A stretch of DNA of 64,000 nt from Mimachlamys varia (taxonomy: Eukaryota > Mollusca > Bivalvia > Pectinida > Pectinidae), in assembly GCA_947623455.1 (NCBI GenBank), contig OX392527.1, forward strand, positions 27,768,201-27,832,200, written 5' to 3'. Positions within the stretch are counted from its first letter, which is position 1; the number at the start of each line of letters is the position of its first letter. Made by a program: the position numbers and the translations under genes. The notes under the pieces are model-generated. The model was not told where the DNA came from. It was given only the letters and a program-made list of their open reading frames with translations, and ran no database searches. Shown here piece by piece: positions 10,620 to 23,490 of the stretch.

Positions 10620-12534
10620 ACTGTTTACAGTCGTTAGGACAAGGTTCTGTGTCCTGTCGTTAGGACAAGATTCTGTTTACTGTCGTTTGAACAAGATTCT
10701 GTTTACTGTCGTTAGGACAAAATTCTGTTTACTGTCGTTAGGACAAGATTCTGATTACTGTCGTTAGGACAAGATTCTGATTACTGTCGTTAGGACAAGG
10801 TTCTGTTTACTGTCGTTAGGACAAGATTCTGTTTACTGTCGTTAGGACAAGATTCTGTTTCCTGTCGTTAGAACAAGATTATGTTTACTGTCGTTAGGAC
10901 AAGGTTCTGTTTCCTGTCGTTAGGACAAGATTCTGTTTCCTGTCGTTAGGACAAGGTTCTGTTTCCTGTCGTTAGGACAAAATTCTGTTTCCTGTCGTTA
11001 GGACAAGATTCTGTTTACTGCCGTTAGGACAAGATTCTGTTTACTGTCGTTTGGACAAGATTCTGTTTACTGTCGTTAGGACAAAATTCTGTTTACTGTC
11101 GTTAGGACAAGATTCTGTTTCCTGTCGTTAGGACAAGATTCTGATTACTGTCGTTAGGACAAGATTCTGATTACTGTCGTTAGGACAAGGTTCTGTTTAC
11201 TGTCGTTAGGACAAGGTTCTGTTTACTGTCGTTAGGACAAGATTATGTTTCCTGTCGTTAGGACAAGATTCTGATTACTGTCGTTAGGACAAGGTTCTAT
11301 TTACTGTCGTTAGGACAAGATTCTGTTTACTGTCGTTAGGGGATGATTATGTTTCCTGTAGTTAGGACACGATTCTGTTTACTGTCGTTAGGACAAGATT
11401 ATGTTTACTGTCGTTAGGACAAGATTCTGTTTACTGCCGTTAGGACAAGATTCTGTTTACTGTCGTTAGAACAAGATTATGTTTACTGTCGTAAGGACAA
11501 GATTCTGTTTACTGTCGATTGGACAAGATTATGTTTACTGTCGTTAGGACAAGATTCTGTTTCCTGTCGTTAGGACAAGATTCGGTTTCCTGTCGTTAGG
11601 ACAAGATTATGTTTACTGTCGTAAGGACAAGATTCTGTTTACTTTCGTTTGGACAAGATTCTGTTTACTGTCGTTAGGACAAGATTCTGTTTACTGTCGT
11701 TAGTACAAGATTCTGTTTCCTGTCGTTAGGACAAGATTATGTTTACTGTCGTTAGGACAAGATACTGATTACTGTCGTTAGGACAAGGTTCTATTTACTG
11801 TCGTTAGGACAAGATTCTGTTTACTGTCGTTAGGACAAGATTATGTTTCCTGTCGTTTGGACAAGATTCTGTTAAATGTCGTTAGTACAAGATTATGTTT
11901 ACTTTCGTTAGGACAAGATTCTGTTTACTGTCGTTAGGAAATGATAATGTTTCCTGTAGTTAGGACACGATTCTGTTTACTGTCGTTAGGACAAGATTCT
12001 GTTTACTGTCGTTAGGACAAGATTCTGTTTACTGTCGTTAGGACAAGATTCTGTTTACTGTCGTTAGGACAAGATTCTGTTTACTGTCGTTAGGACACGA
12101 TTCTGTTTACTGTCGTTAGGACACGATTCTGTTTACTGTCGTTAGGACAAGATTCTGTTTACTGTCGTTAGGACAAGATTATGTTTACTGTCGTTTGGAC
12201 AAGATTATGTTTACAGTCATTAGGACAAGATTCTGTTTACTGTCGTTAGGACAAGTTTCTGATTACTGTCGTTAGGACAAGATTCTGTTTACTGTCGTTA
12301 GGACAAGGTTCTGTTTCCTGTCGTTAGGACAAGATTCTGTTTCCTGTCGTTAGGACAAGATTCTGTTTACTGTCGTTTGGACAAGATTCGGTTTACTGTC
12401 GTTAGGACAAGATTATGTTTACTGTCGTTAGGACAAGATTATGTTTACTGTCGTTAGGACAAGATTATATCTTCTGTCGTTAGGACAAGATTATGTTTAC
12501 TGTCGTTAGGACAAGATTATGTTTCCTGTCGTTA
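10620..12534. repeat. 26-bp minisatellite, about 73 units
   Basis: Tandem units of CTGTCGTTAGGACAAGAT followed by TCTGTTTA. Recurring variants are A/C before CTG, TCTG or TATG, and TTAGG or TTTGG. A distinctive aberrant pair of units (TAGGGGATGAT/TAGGAAATGAT followed by TCCTGTAGTTAGGACACG) occurs near 11337 and again near 11936, which indicates a duplication of about 600 bp within the array. No coding signal. Confidence 0.93.
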
Positions 12535-15500
12535 CAAGTTTCGCCAGGCGGATGGATGATAGTTTGAGCCTAAATTTCTTGAATTTTCGATATACCGTAA
12601 AGCAATATACAGGACCAAAACAATTTTTCGTTTGCCTGATGTCATTTTCTAGACCCGTGTTATTGGTCCAACATACATGTTCTGTGTTGATTGACCATTG
12701 CAGGGATAGAAGAAACATAATGTGAAAAATAGTGTTGTCTTGTCTTTATTAGTGTCCGTACGCCCAAATCATGAAAAGAGACCTTCATATTTCAAATCCA
12801 AAATCTATTTGTTTCTTTGGTGCGCGCAATCTTTTTCATCGTAGTACAATTTTTGAATGTTGTCCTAAATTACCAAGATTCATTCGGATAATTTGTGGTA
12901 AACATTCAAGAAATCATAAGAACCAACGCAGATTAAACGAGTCCATTGTCTAAGCGCGATCCTTTGTGATGTTTACTTGTTGACATATCAATAGTTGGTG
13001 GGATGCACTACAACATACCATTCCTATCGAACAGTCTTTGAAAATGCTGGAAGCACGTTTCGTCCTTAACAGAGTTTAATACCTTAAAAGGAATGGCGTG
13101 AGTGTATGACAAAATAAGATTAATTACGGTACTTTAAAAAAGGATGCAGTATACTGAATTTATTTCAAGAAAACAAAAGCAAATAAAGCATGGTTGAAAT
13201 GATAGCCATGAACATCTATAACCATTTAGGAAAATAAAAATAAACACATCAGGTGGAATTTATCAACCTCTGAACATTTTCGAGCGAGACAATTTAATAC
13301 GTGTATTCTTTAAACATGCAGTTTCCTGTGCCTTAATTAAGAAACACACAAAAAAAAATAATGTCTAAAACAAAGTCAAATAAAGCGTGGTTGAAATGGT
13401 AGCCAAGAAGACGGAACTTAATTGGATGGTGCAAAAGTAAAGTAGCACATTATAGTATTTGGTTCCCTGGCGTCCTATACATGTATATTATATCGGCATT
13501 CAGAAAAAGAGAGCGACAGAGAGAAAAGAACTCCAGGAAAAAATATATCCATCTCTTTTTCTTTTTCGAGCGATACTAATTAATGAGAGAATCGGTTTGT
13601 CTCATTTTTTGTGGCGACATCCTTGGGAATTCTACCGATGCGTGATTTGATCTGTTAAAGACAATGTAAATCTGCAATTTACCTGGAAATGATAAATCTG
13701 TGTACCATTAAACTGTCTACATTTTGCATTTAAATTTTTGGTTAATTAGCTCGAATGACGTCACTTCCTGTGATTCCGGAATATATTGATGGTCACACTT
13801 TCAATATCAACTCATAAAACCTAAAAAGAGAAGTTGTGCCTATTGGTGCATGTAACTCCGCGGGAATAATAGAATGCTAACAAATTCTGAAATCGCATGC
13901 TTGGAAATGTTAATGGTTTTGTTTTTGGTAACGAAGTCCTTCTTGATCATAAAAAGGTTTGTTATCTATATACTTATCAGTTCATACCACAAATTTAGGT
14001 TAGGTAATGGGAACCCAGACAGCGTACAAAAACCTCGCGCCATAAAAATTACCTCATTTATATCATCAGCTGTAGCCGACTCTTTAGATCCGTTCTGAAG
14101 AATACTGTACATACAGTCATTTTGTGTGCTACTGTATATTTAATTGAACGGATCAAAATCAGAACATGACATAATGAGTGTGTATCTGTATTATCTGACC
14201 CATATTGTCAAATACACACTTTTGTACTTTATTTATTTGGATTTGTGATTTTTTTTTCTCATTTTCTCATGCTTTCACAAAAATGTAAATGTAAATTGAT
14301 AAAACCAAATCATGTAGTTAACCCATTATAGAGCAGCAAAGTGGTCCTTGATAATGGAAATAAACATCGACGAGACAACACAACATGTTTTCATACTTTA
14401 ATATGATAATATTTACGAAGCGTTTGCTAAGACACTCAACACTGATTCACACATGTATTGTGAAAGTAGTAAATGATGGATATAATCTATAACCCTTATT
14501 TTTGTTGGTAATAGTATTTACACTTTAGCATTTTATGATAAAATTCACCTTTTTTGTGACAAAGTTTACATGAACAACCTTTGCTTATTCGAGTATTTTT
14601 TCTGTGCCATTTACATAAGTTTTTTTATATTACCTTTACTTTATTGCAGCAATTTCGCCGGTTGATTGCAAGTTTTAGCATTACATCTGTCATTCGTAAA
14701 GTTCAGTTCTTAAAATAAGTACATCCTTGACTTGCATTAGGTGTATCAGCATTTCGTTAAAGTTTTGGTATACAGATTTCATTCACACAAATCAAAATTT
14801 TCTTTCATAATGTGTCACTTTATTATCTTTTGATGAAGCAGATTGTTCTCGTTCTTTCCTCACAGCAATATAATTTCGCGGAAGAAAATTAGTTTTCACC
14901 AATTTCACCATCCATAATGACAGAACGCGAATCAATATTGCTTGATTACGTTATATTTTTTTGTTCACGGACAGCGCGTGCGTGACGTCAGTTAACTTAA
15001 ATTAGCTCACCTGTCCAAAGAAAAATAAAACATTCCTTGGTGAAGGGGAGTTCATTTTGTACAAAAGATGGGACTGAAGTGGGACCATATTATATAAATC
15101 CTTCCAAGGTAACACGGGCTCTGATCCCCCTGGGTTAAAGGGTCGTGGTATATAATTTGTGATATAGACTAATTCTTTAAAATCCTTCTTGTTTTTAAGG
15201 AATAACAGAACATCATCAATGTTTGGTTTGAAACCTCCTTAGGTGAAAAGGAAGCAATGTTTTTTTTTTAAAACTGATGTATCCTCTTCTGAAAATGACA
15301 ATGATTTGGTTTAAACATCTATGGTGCAGAGAATTATTTGTTTAAATGGTAGTTCGTGGCCTGTGGGCTGGCCCTTATAGGTTTGAGTTTTTTCTGATTA
15401 AATTCTTATTCTGAAGAAATGTTAGGATATCATTAAAATAATGTTAAACATTCGTAAATGAAGGATAAGAAATTTTGTATGAATGGTGGACTGCTATTCC

Positions 15501-16209
15501 TCGTGACCGAAAGGACGTGGTCCAACAGTAAAAAGTAAATTATTTCGCATCTTCTTCGTAATAGAGAATGAGAGTATATTGTCTAAATTTGGTCTCGGGC
15601 AACCTTGAGTGAGGAGAAATCTTGTTATAAAAGGTGGATCTGACCTCCTTAGAGCAAGAGCGGTGATGTCCAGATGTAATGTAAGCATCGGTATCAATGA
15701 CAGGTTCTTGTCCAAATATTATCTTAAATGTATTACCAATTGATCCGAGTCCTCCCCACCCACCCCCTTGCACTTAACAGGACGTGACACATGAGGGGAA
15801 ATTTAGTAATTCTTTAAAATTCCCCTTCTCTGAAGGATTAATTAGGTCACCTTGAATGAAGGACGAGGGTATTCAATTTATATAGTGTTGGTTCTGAAAT
15901 CCCGGGGCTTAATAAGCGTGCCAATACCCGAGAAATATTGCAAATTCATGTATAGTCTCTTGATAGGATTGTGTCCACGTTTGGCATTTCTGGGTGAAAT
16001 TGGGTTTCAAAATCTTTTGGGTCCGGGGTCTGTCCTTTATCATTTCTTTTGGCCACTACTTCTTGAATGGTACCAAATGGCTTTCGTTACAATTTCAATT
16101 TGTGTTTACAATGCTCCCTTGTTTTACTTTTTTCAGTATTGGTACTAGTCAGAAGGTAAAATGGACAACATACAGTCACAGAGAAATTTACTTTTGCGGA
16201 TATAATTAG
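12535..16209. other. Gene-free region with decayed repeats
   Basis: No gene recognised. A diverged direct repeat (AAATAAAGCATGGTTGAAAT and its near copy) lies near 13180 and 13378. From about 15040 to 15900 the text looks like an old dispersed repeat (CCCCTGGGTTAAAGGGTCGT and similar phrases). GGACGAAACGTGC on the minus strand near 13050-13063 resembles the 3' half of a hammerhead, but the other half is missing. Confidence 0.4.
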
Positions 16210-16351
16210 GGGATAGCACGTTGTTTTGAGTGGCTATACTGGCGATTAGAACATGAAATTTGGTTTGAACTCGAGACCGATAGGTCGAGAGTTTAAACCA
16301 AATCTCGTGTTCTAATCGCCAGTATAGACACGAAAAATAACGTACTATCCC
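16210..16351. mobile_element. Foldback (hairpin) MITE, 142 bp
   Basis: An almost complete palindrome. A 69-bp left arm (16210-16278) and right arm (16283-16351) are separated by four bases, with roughly ten mismatches. The longest matched block is CTATACTGGCGATTAGAACA. The related words ATTAGAACAT and GTGTTAGAAT reappear near 17055 and 17100, so a second, decayed member may be close by. Confidence 0.75.
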
Positions 16352-17828
16352 TATTCTAACACTCATTGACAAATTTAATACGCTAATTTGTTTAGATACA
16401 TTGTATTTCCTTGCTACAAGTACGTAGTAAAGTACTCTGTGACCTGGCTGGTGACATGTCTTTCTATAGCCAACTGACCAATCAGATGGAAGCTTTCAAA
16501 AGTCGGTCATTTAGCCACGCCCATACATGTACTAGCGAGCGCTTTGGATGGATGTTGACGAGGCGGAATATTTAGATTTAGGTTCTTCGTGAACGTATGT
16601 GTACGACATGCTTGGATTAACATCGACAAAATGGCTACAATTCCATGTCAGTATGCATGCAAATATGTTCGTATCGACAAAATAGTGTGTTATTTTCAAG
16701 ATCTGTTAAAATTTTGTGCAGATGCATGCACACGACACAGTCACAGTGAAATGTTTGTTTTGATTCCTGATAGAGACGCCTACAGTACACATGGATGGAA
16801 TTCACGTTTCATGAATAAATGGAGAAATAACATGATATGATTATGTTTTATTCTTAATTTATTCAGCTAAAACATTCAATCGGTCCTCTCTGCTCTGATG
16901 CTTACTTGACGTACTCATATCATGCAGTGAAATGTTCATCGATAGACGATTCCATCACGACGCCATTTTGTTTTTGGTAGAAACGGGGCGTGGCTTAAGC
17001 TCGATGGGAGGAGCTTGATATGATTGATCATGATTGATCATGATTCTATCGCACATTAGAACATGGTCCGTATCCAATCAAAACACGCGTTGCAATCGCA
17101 TCGTGTTAGAATATTAGTTATATAACACTATTTCCGTAATTGTTAGTACCGGAGGGATTTGTCTCAAATCTGATCATTTGATCATCACCAATATCGATGA
17201 TAAATCATTAACTAATCTTTTCTTTAATATAGATTGGCAAAGAGTAAAATAAAGCATCCACATTTCATGTTAGGTAAGCTAATTTGGAACATTGAATCCT
17301 AAACAGAACCAACAAATTAAGATAAGGGATGGTAGATCAATTGTTCCTCTGAAGCCTGACATTTGATCGTTAAACAGGACTGTCAGTGAGTATATGCATC
17401 TAAGAATGTACGAACTTATCTGATACTAACTTATACAAGTACATACTAAGTAACATAACTTGGACTAACTTGTCGATCACAGTATTGATTTATATACATA
17501 CAAGTAAAATATTATTAAAAAATGTGAGATCTAAGAGAAAAATTCAACCATTTGATCTGAAATACTGTCGACATATTATATATCTGGCTATCACATATCA
17601 ACATGTTCAATATATTACAAATCTATAGTACATTACGCATACACATACACAGATTATTTTCTGTCGCTGTGGTCATAATGTTACCGTTTTCTAATATTTT
17701 TTTTTTGTCTTCAATTGGCTGAAAAATAACATAAAACAGAAACAATGCATCATATTTATGTTAGAAAATAAGTTTGCTATCCTTCCAATTCGTCCATGAT
17801 ATTATATTTTATTGTGATAGTGAACAAA
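16352..17828. other. Intergenic, no gene recognised
   Basis: An open frame of 83 codons (16589-16840, plus strand) has six cysteines but no family features I know. GCCACGCCC near 16514 and GGGCGTGGC near 16986 are inverted. TGATTGATCATGATTGATCA is a short tandem at about 17020. GACGCCATTTTG at about 16958 resembles a YY1 site. Confidence 0.3.
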
Positions 17829-18004
17829 GGAGAATACAAAAGCGTCAACAAAACCATATACCGAAATCAAAATCGATTAAACTAAAGGCAAATTAAGAAC
17901 AAAGATTTACATGAAGACCGTATAAGAACAAAAGAATAAGGCCAGGTGTTCCGGAAGAGTAAGCGTCGTCTGATTAATCGACGACACCCGCCATGTAAAT
18001 AATC
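17829..18004 (-). repeat. Dispersed repeat copy (retroelement 3' end)
   Basis: A reverse-orientation copy of the family at 23491-23665. Shared plus-strand phrases are AATACAAAAGCGTCAACAAA, ATCAAAATCGATTAA, AGGTGTTCCGGAA and CGACGACACCCGCCATGTAA. This is the most complete copy apart from the one next to the reverse-transcriptase remnant. Confidence 0.75.
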
Positions 18005-19651
18005 TTGATCACATCCAAGTAAACATCAGTACTCAAACTGAGAACTTAGTCATGATTGTCAATTACAACAAGTAAGCACACTAATAAGCAATCTTAAACA
18101 CACTTATAAGCTAACACAACAGAATATTTCCTAACAGAAAATATTTGCTGCGTCGATGTGAGTAATACATACGAAGCCCACGTGTATATACCATACACGG
18201 AGACATGTTCTGAAATTACTTAAAGGTATTAATATGAAGCTGAACCGTGTCAACAACGTAAACGGTTGCACATTGTCATCAACATCAAATCATAAATCAT
18301 TATATGACGCCTTAGCAGGGCGACACGTTTACAAGTACTAATTAGATTTTCACGAATAGAAACACCAAATACAATAAGATATGGACACGATATAAGAAGA
18401 CGCCAGTAGGAAAATACTCGATCGATAATCGAATGGGATTTTGCGCGTAATTAGAGTAATATAACAGACATTTTTTCCGCCATTCGCACAGTGTGCTGCA
18501 AGGTTGTATGCCCACGGCTAACTGAATCATTAAAAACATTTAGCTCAATCTTGCTTTCACAAATGTGTCGATGACATTTCTGTGTCTGAACAAACGAGTT
18601 TGTTCCTTAGCTAGAACTAAAGCGTCTTTTCATAATCGCCTTTGCATAACGTTGCTTGTAGTTTTGTAGGCGTTTCGAAATGGCGGCATTCAGTGTATTC
18701 ATTGTAACCTAGAAACGGAAAAAGAACATCTCGTTTCACATCCGGTTTTGTATTTTGTATAATTATGGATTCTAATTTGGTGTTTATGGACAATTGCGAT
18801 GTTATTATACAATTCAGTCAGTCTACTGATGAAACATTTTATATCATCTCAATGAATTTATATTAATATCCGATGTCGTTAGATTTCTCAACTCCGTAAC
18901 ATGTAAACATTCCAAAACGGCCTGCGTGTATTAAATGATTCCATCGTTACTGCTATGTTTAACTTCCTATCAATAGTTAAGGTTACCTAAAGATGTGTTT
19001 CAATGTGTGTGGTAAATGGTTTCTTGTGTGTGTACGTGTTAGAGACAGGGTATATTGGTGTTTAATTGCTTTAATGTGAACGATAAACATTGTCGAGCAT
19101 CTGATTAGGTTTTCTATTATCCTCACAACAACTATCTGGTATTAATGAAAAGGTGTCTACTAAAAGGTGATGGGGCAGTTTTATAGTTCCATCGCACTGA
19201 AATAGCATAATAAAGCATGATACTATATCTTGTCAATGTATACATATAATGACAACAACACTGTTATGGCCAGGCAATCCTTACCATCATCATAACCTGA
19301 TTTATCAAGCTGCGTGTGGTAGGAGTGGCCGACTGTTGTGGGGTTCCCGGCGGAATCCGAGGGAGCTCTCAGTGTAATGTGCTATAGTAGGATATTAAAG
19401 AAAAATACCTAATTATATGCCGCCATATTTTTAATATATTCGATCTACATTAATTTATAGTATTATTTTCTCAGATTCCTTCTCATTAAGCGGTGTCTCC
19501 CAAGGCAAACATCTTCATATTACATCCGCTTGTTGTTTTACGTACAATAAGATATCAACGCATTGTACAAAACACACCACGAGAAAAGCACCTTTACCTT
19601 TATTATCTAGAATAAGATACAGATGAGCCAAATAACGAATTTAACATGCAG
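18005..19651. other. Intergenic, no gene recognised
   Basis: Nothing beyond short random open frames. AATGGCGGCAT near 18680 resembles a YY1 site but has no gene next to it. Confidence 0.35.
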
Positions 19652-19692
19652 CTCGTCAGTGATGTTAAGCAAGGGCCTAAAAAGCATAGGAG
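19652..19692 (-). repeat. Truncated relative of the hammerhead-bearing repeat
   Basis: Plus-strand text CTCGTCAGTGATGTTAAG followed by GGGCC and AAAAAGC matches the flank and first core half of the hammerhead at 988-1031. The similarity stops exactly where stem II should begin, so the minus strand has CTGACGAG but no second half. It is therefore a truncated, inactive copy. Confidence 0.5.
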
Positions 19693-21910
19693 GCGACTAA
19701 GGAAACAAAACTAGTGGAAAGAAATGTCCCAATCCAGGTAAGGGGGTGCATTAGCCATATGACATTAGATTACATGTCGTTTTTGAAACTTCGGAAAACA
19801 ATATCTTTCATCAAACAGTAATTTGAAGTTTTGTTTAATAAAGTTTGATGTATTCCATTCACAACGTCAGCAGGAACACTAGAAACTGGTCTTACATTGA
19901 TGGCGGAACTCGGACAGTACAGTGAATTCCGACAGTTTCTTCACTTAACCATTAGACCACGTTGAGAAGTTGAAAATACTTCCTTTGAAGTCTCCGATTT
20001 TAGCAACGTGAGGTTTGGTAACCATGATCTTGATCCAAGGAGTATATGAACGCCGTATGCTATCATTATGCCTTGTTTGGTTTTTAGTGGCTTGTTTTTA
20101 ATAAGTATCCATTTTTTATTATTCATCGTACGCATTCAAGCCAATAAAGTAGACATTAATACGGCACATAGTATCAATGCTTAAAAATATCATACACTAG
20201 AAATAAAAACATATAGTTTGGTCCATAGCCTTCTGTGGCAAAATGATGTTGAATGGTAGCAAAAAAAGTACATTGGTAACAATATAAATGATTTACACAA
20301 AGACAAGAATGGTGTGCTTCATTAAGATCGTCCAATGCAAACAAGGATGCCTTAGCACGGTATTTCCAAAACAAATCCTAGCTGTTTACTCTCTTTCACA
20401 CGATCCCCCTTTATTGTATTTCTACCACATGCACTGGGATGCAGCAGATGATAGTACAACTCCAACCTGCTGGAGGAGGGCGCTTGTGGTTATAATGCCT
20501 ACACTACATACTGAATCTACCAAGGTAAAGGATCGTGATCTTCGAAACAACAGTCTGTGTTGTTGCGGTTCGTGAACAGGCATGGGGATAGTTTTATTTT
20601 ATATTAAATAAGAGTCGAAAGAAGAATTCATGTCATTCATATATTTCTTTTAAAAACTGTGGTTTCTCAATTGTTGTTGAAATCCTCTAATGAGCACATG
20701 TGTGTGGAGCTCGTTTAATGAAAAGCAATATTTTGCAGATTTGAATTTGAAACTGGAGTATTCCTCTCCAGATTCCTTTTTTTTTAAATTTTCATTACTA
20801 ATTGCACATTGCCATAAGATGGGGAAAAATCGATTTTTACAATAAAACTTAAATTAATTCTGGTGTGTAAGCTCTACTTTACCCTAACCAAAGTTCATTA
20901 AAACTCCATTTTCTCACTCAATAAACAAATTTATAAATGTATCATCAGCTGAATATCATGGTTTCAGACGAATTATTTAAGGCTTCATGATCTATTTAGT
21001 ATACAAATGCCTTATTTCAATTAATGTAACGCCTAGTCGAATTATCTGCATATCGTCATTATGTCATTATCAGTCATACAATAGTAGAAGCATTGTAATT
21101 TAAGATAGCCTTACAACCTTGAATGTCCAAGTTAAGCAATACGCTGGATGGATGAATAGTCTGATTATTATCATTTAACCCCCAAACCCACAAGAACAGG
21201 CTAGTATGTCTTTGAGTTTTGACATATTCTGATTGTTGACAGACGGCCTCTCTGCGTGTAGATCGTGGTATTGCCGATATACATGTTTTACCTACAAACT
21301 GGATAATGACCCGAACAACTTATAATTCAGTGTTGATATCAATTGCTTTGTTAATATGTCTGTTTATGCCGTATACACGAAACTCGAATTGGATCAAAAA
21401 AGGAAAATCTGTGATGTTTCCGTCTGTCAAATAACTAGTCCAATACGGCACTGGAATCGTCCGATAATGGGATATAACTGAGATCACTATTGAGCCATTT
21501 CCTTGCTTGCCAGTCACCAACGCACATACCATAATAAGATCAAATGCATTTCGACAAACCATCACGTCCCTATAATCCCGTTTCCCCGTCTCTTTTAATT
21601 TCGAGCTACGTTATATTAAATCAGAATGTCTGATTTGTTCTAAAGGAAGTGTGCTGCGACTTCCGATATCGTACATCTGATACAGTGCTGATATCACACG
21701 TTTGTGATATTTGGGCTCTTTCGAAGCTGTTGAGATTTATATTTCGACTACGTCGCATTTCAGGTTACTAAGGTCAAGTGTTTGTTTCTCTTTTTTCTTT
21801 GGTGAGAGAACTTAAGTTAACTTGACCTGATAGTACATATTATAGGTATCATTGATGTTACTCGGTCAACATTATAAGTGATCCAATTACTGACTCTTAT
21901 AAAAAATTCA
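19693..21910. other. Intergenic, no gene recognised
   Basis: Short open frames on both strands (for example 20288-20575 plus, 21320-21565 minus) show no recognisable domain, and no repeat array was noticed. Confidence 0.35.
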
Positions 21911-22090
21911 GAGAATACCAAAGCGTCAACAAAACTATAATCCGAACTCAAAATCAATTAAATAAGAGGCAAAACAGGAACAAAGGAAAGATTTACATGG
22001 AGACTCTCGTAAAAGCACAAGAGAATAAGACCAGGTTTTATGTTTCCAAGAGCTTATTCAAATCGAGGGCATACGAGTGTCACCCTGTAC
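21911..22090 (-). repeat. Dispersed repeat copy, inverted, upstream of RT remnant
   Basis: Shares AATACCAAAGCGTCAACAAA, GAACTCAAAATCAATTAA, AAAGATTTACATGGAGAC and AAAGCACAAGAGAATAAGACC with the other copies, in reverse orientation. It lies about 370 bp upstream of the reverse-transcriptase remnant, whose own 3' copy points the other way, so the remnant is bracketed by inverted copies. The far (right) end is diverged. Confidence 0.7.
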
Positions 22091-22454
22091 ATAATTGGTG
22101 GTTAACCCTGTGCCGTCTGATAAGAAAATCTTAGATACGATTAGAATTGTACCTCTTTAATTGCGATAGATCTTTACCATTTTTCTCAATTTCTACCTGT
22201 TTCTTGTCGATTGTTTCTAATCATCCTAATGTCTGCTGCCTATGCTACTGACCACATAGAAACATCACCTAAAGTATAAAGCCAAAAACAAACCGAGGTT
22301 AAAAGGAAATTCTTACCGAGATCGAACCTGACTTGAATATTTTTTTACATATCAGTTGAAATGGACAGCATTTGAAACGTGACCCACATGAAGTGACGCT
22401 CGACAGATAAGCTATGGTATCAAATGGTAGAAAGGACGTTTGATCGGTTACTGC

Positions 22455-23447
22455 CATTCTTTGTACAAGTACCATTAAATCAGGGCTGTTTACTCCAGAA
22501 GTGGCATGAACAAGATAACTCGAAAAATCGTTTGATCAATCTTATGACCCCCTCCTTAAAAATGTTTTTTTTCTCGATCAAACCATTTGAATTTTCACCC
22601 TGTACACTACCATGCCCCATGCAAAACTGAAAGAGCGTCTTAGATCTCTCGTTATGAGAGCATTCTTAAAACAAAATGGGCGACGATACCATATAGCTAT
22701 CTTGGAACATACTTTGTGAAAAACACAACAAACGCCAAGATGAAAAATACTGAAAAAGATAAAGTACGAATGATAAAATTCTAGGTTGACAATATTTATG
22801 TTGAGTTTGGGGGGGAAAGATTTTCCAGCAGACTGTGGGCATTCCCATGGAAACAAACTGTGCCCCACTCTCAGCTGATTTGATTTTGATGCCAAACAAG
22901 GCTTAATTTGTAGAAATATCAAAAACCTTGCCAAATCATTTAGTTTCACTTTTAGATGTATCGACGATGTGTTGTCTGTAAACAACAAGAAACTTGCTGA
23001 CCACGTCGATCGTCTATACCCCTCTGAACTTGAAATAAAGGGCACAACAGATTATTCTACGTCAGCTGCTTACCTTGACCTCTACTTAAACTATGACCAA
23101 CATGGACAGCTTACTATTAAGCTATTCGATAAACGTGACGAAATCAATTTTCCTATCATGAACTTTCCGTTTCTTGATAGTAACATCCCCGCTTCTCCAA
23201 ACTATGGTGTTTACATGTCGCAGTTAATTCGTTATTCTAGGGCTTGCTCTAACTATTGCAATTTTCTTGATCGATGTCGACTGCTGACAGACAAAAACAG
23301 GGATTTGAGAGATGCAAGTTGATCAGAACTATGAGCAAGTTTTATGGTCGCTATATTTGTTTCATTGAGAAATATTTTGTATATTTGTGTGATTTGAAGA
23401 CAGGCGTTTTAAGTATGCTCATCAGTGTGCTTACTTATTGTGATTGA
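22455..23447 (+). pseudogene. Broken reverse-transcriptase gene, probably Penelope-like
   Basis: Following the frames piecewise gives a nearly continuous reverse-transcriptase core. Pieces in order are TIKSG, YSRSGMNK, FTLYTTMPHAKLKERL, MRAFLKQNGRRY, GTYFVKN, IKF-stop-VDNIYVEFG, KIFQQTVGIP, TNCAPLSADL, FSFTFRCIDDVLS, YPSELEIKGTT, YLDLYL, DKRDEINFPIMNFPF, SNIPASPNYGVY, QLIRYSRAC, then QGFER and KFYGRY. CIDD at about 22956-22967 sits where the catalytic tetrad is normally YIDD; the two aspartates remain. The longest intact stretch is 22969-23322. Frameshifts near 22579, 22815 (a run of seven G), 22885 and 23290 and stops prove it inactive. The family is common in invertebrate genomes. Penelope-like is my best class, favoured by the inverted flanking copies, but another retroelement class is possible. 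Confidence 0.75.
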
Positions 23448-23490
23448 CAATGATGGCTCAGTTGTCACTTTGAGGAGTTGCTGTTAATTT

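Noticed and set aside
13050..13080. Possible second hammerhead (GGACGAAACGTGC on the minus strand)
   Set aside because: The first core half (CUGANGA) and a paired stem II are missing.
16589..16840. 83-codon cysteine-containing frame
   Set aside because: No signal peptide or regular cysteine spacing and no recognised family; too short to support alone.
22578..23045. 155-codon minus-strand frame opposite the RT remnant
   Set aside because: Antisense shadow; the plus strand matches reverse transcriptase along the same stretch.
23400..23440. Possible hammerhead near the RT end (CTGATGAG on the minus strand)
   Set aside because: Stem II does not pair, the GAAA core is absent, and the strand is opposite to the RT.
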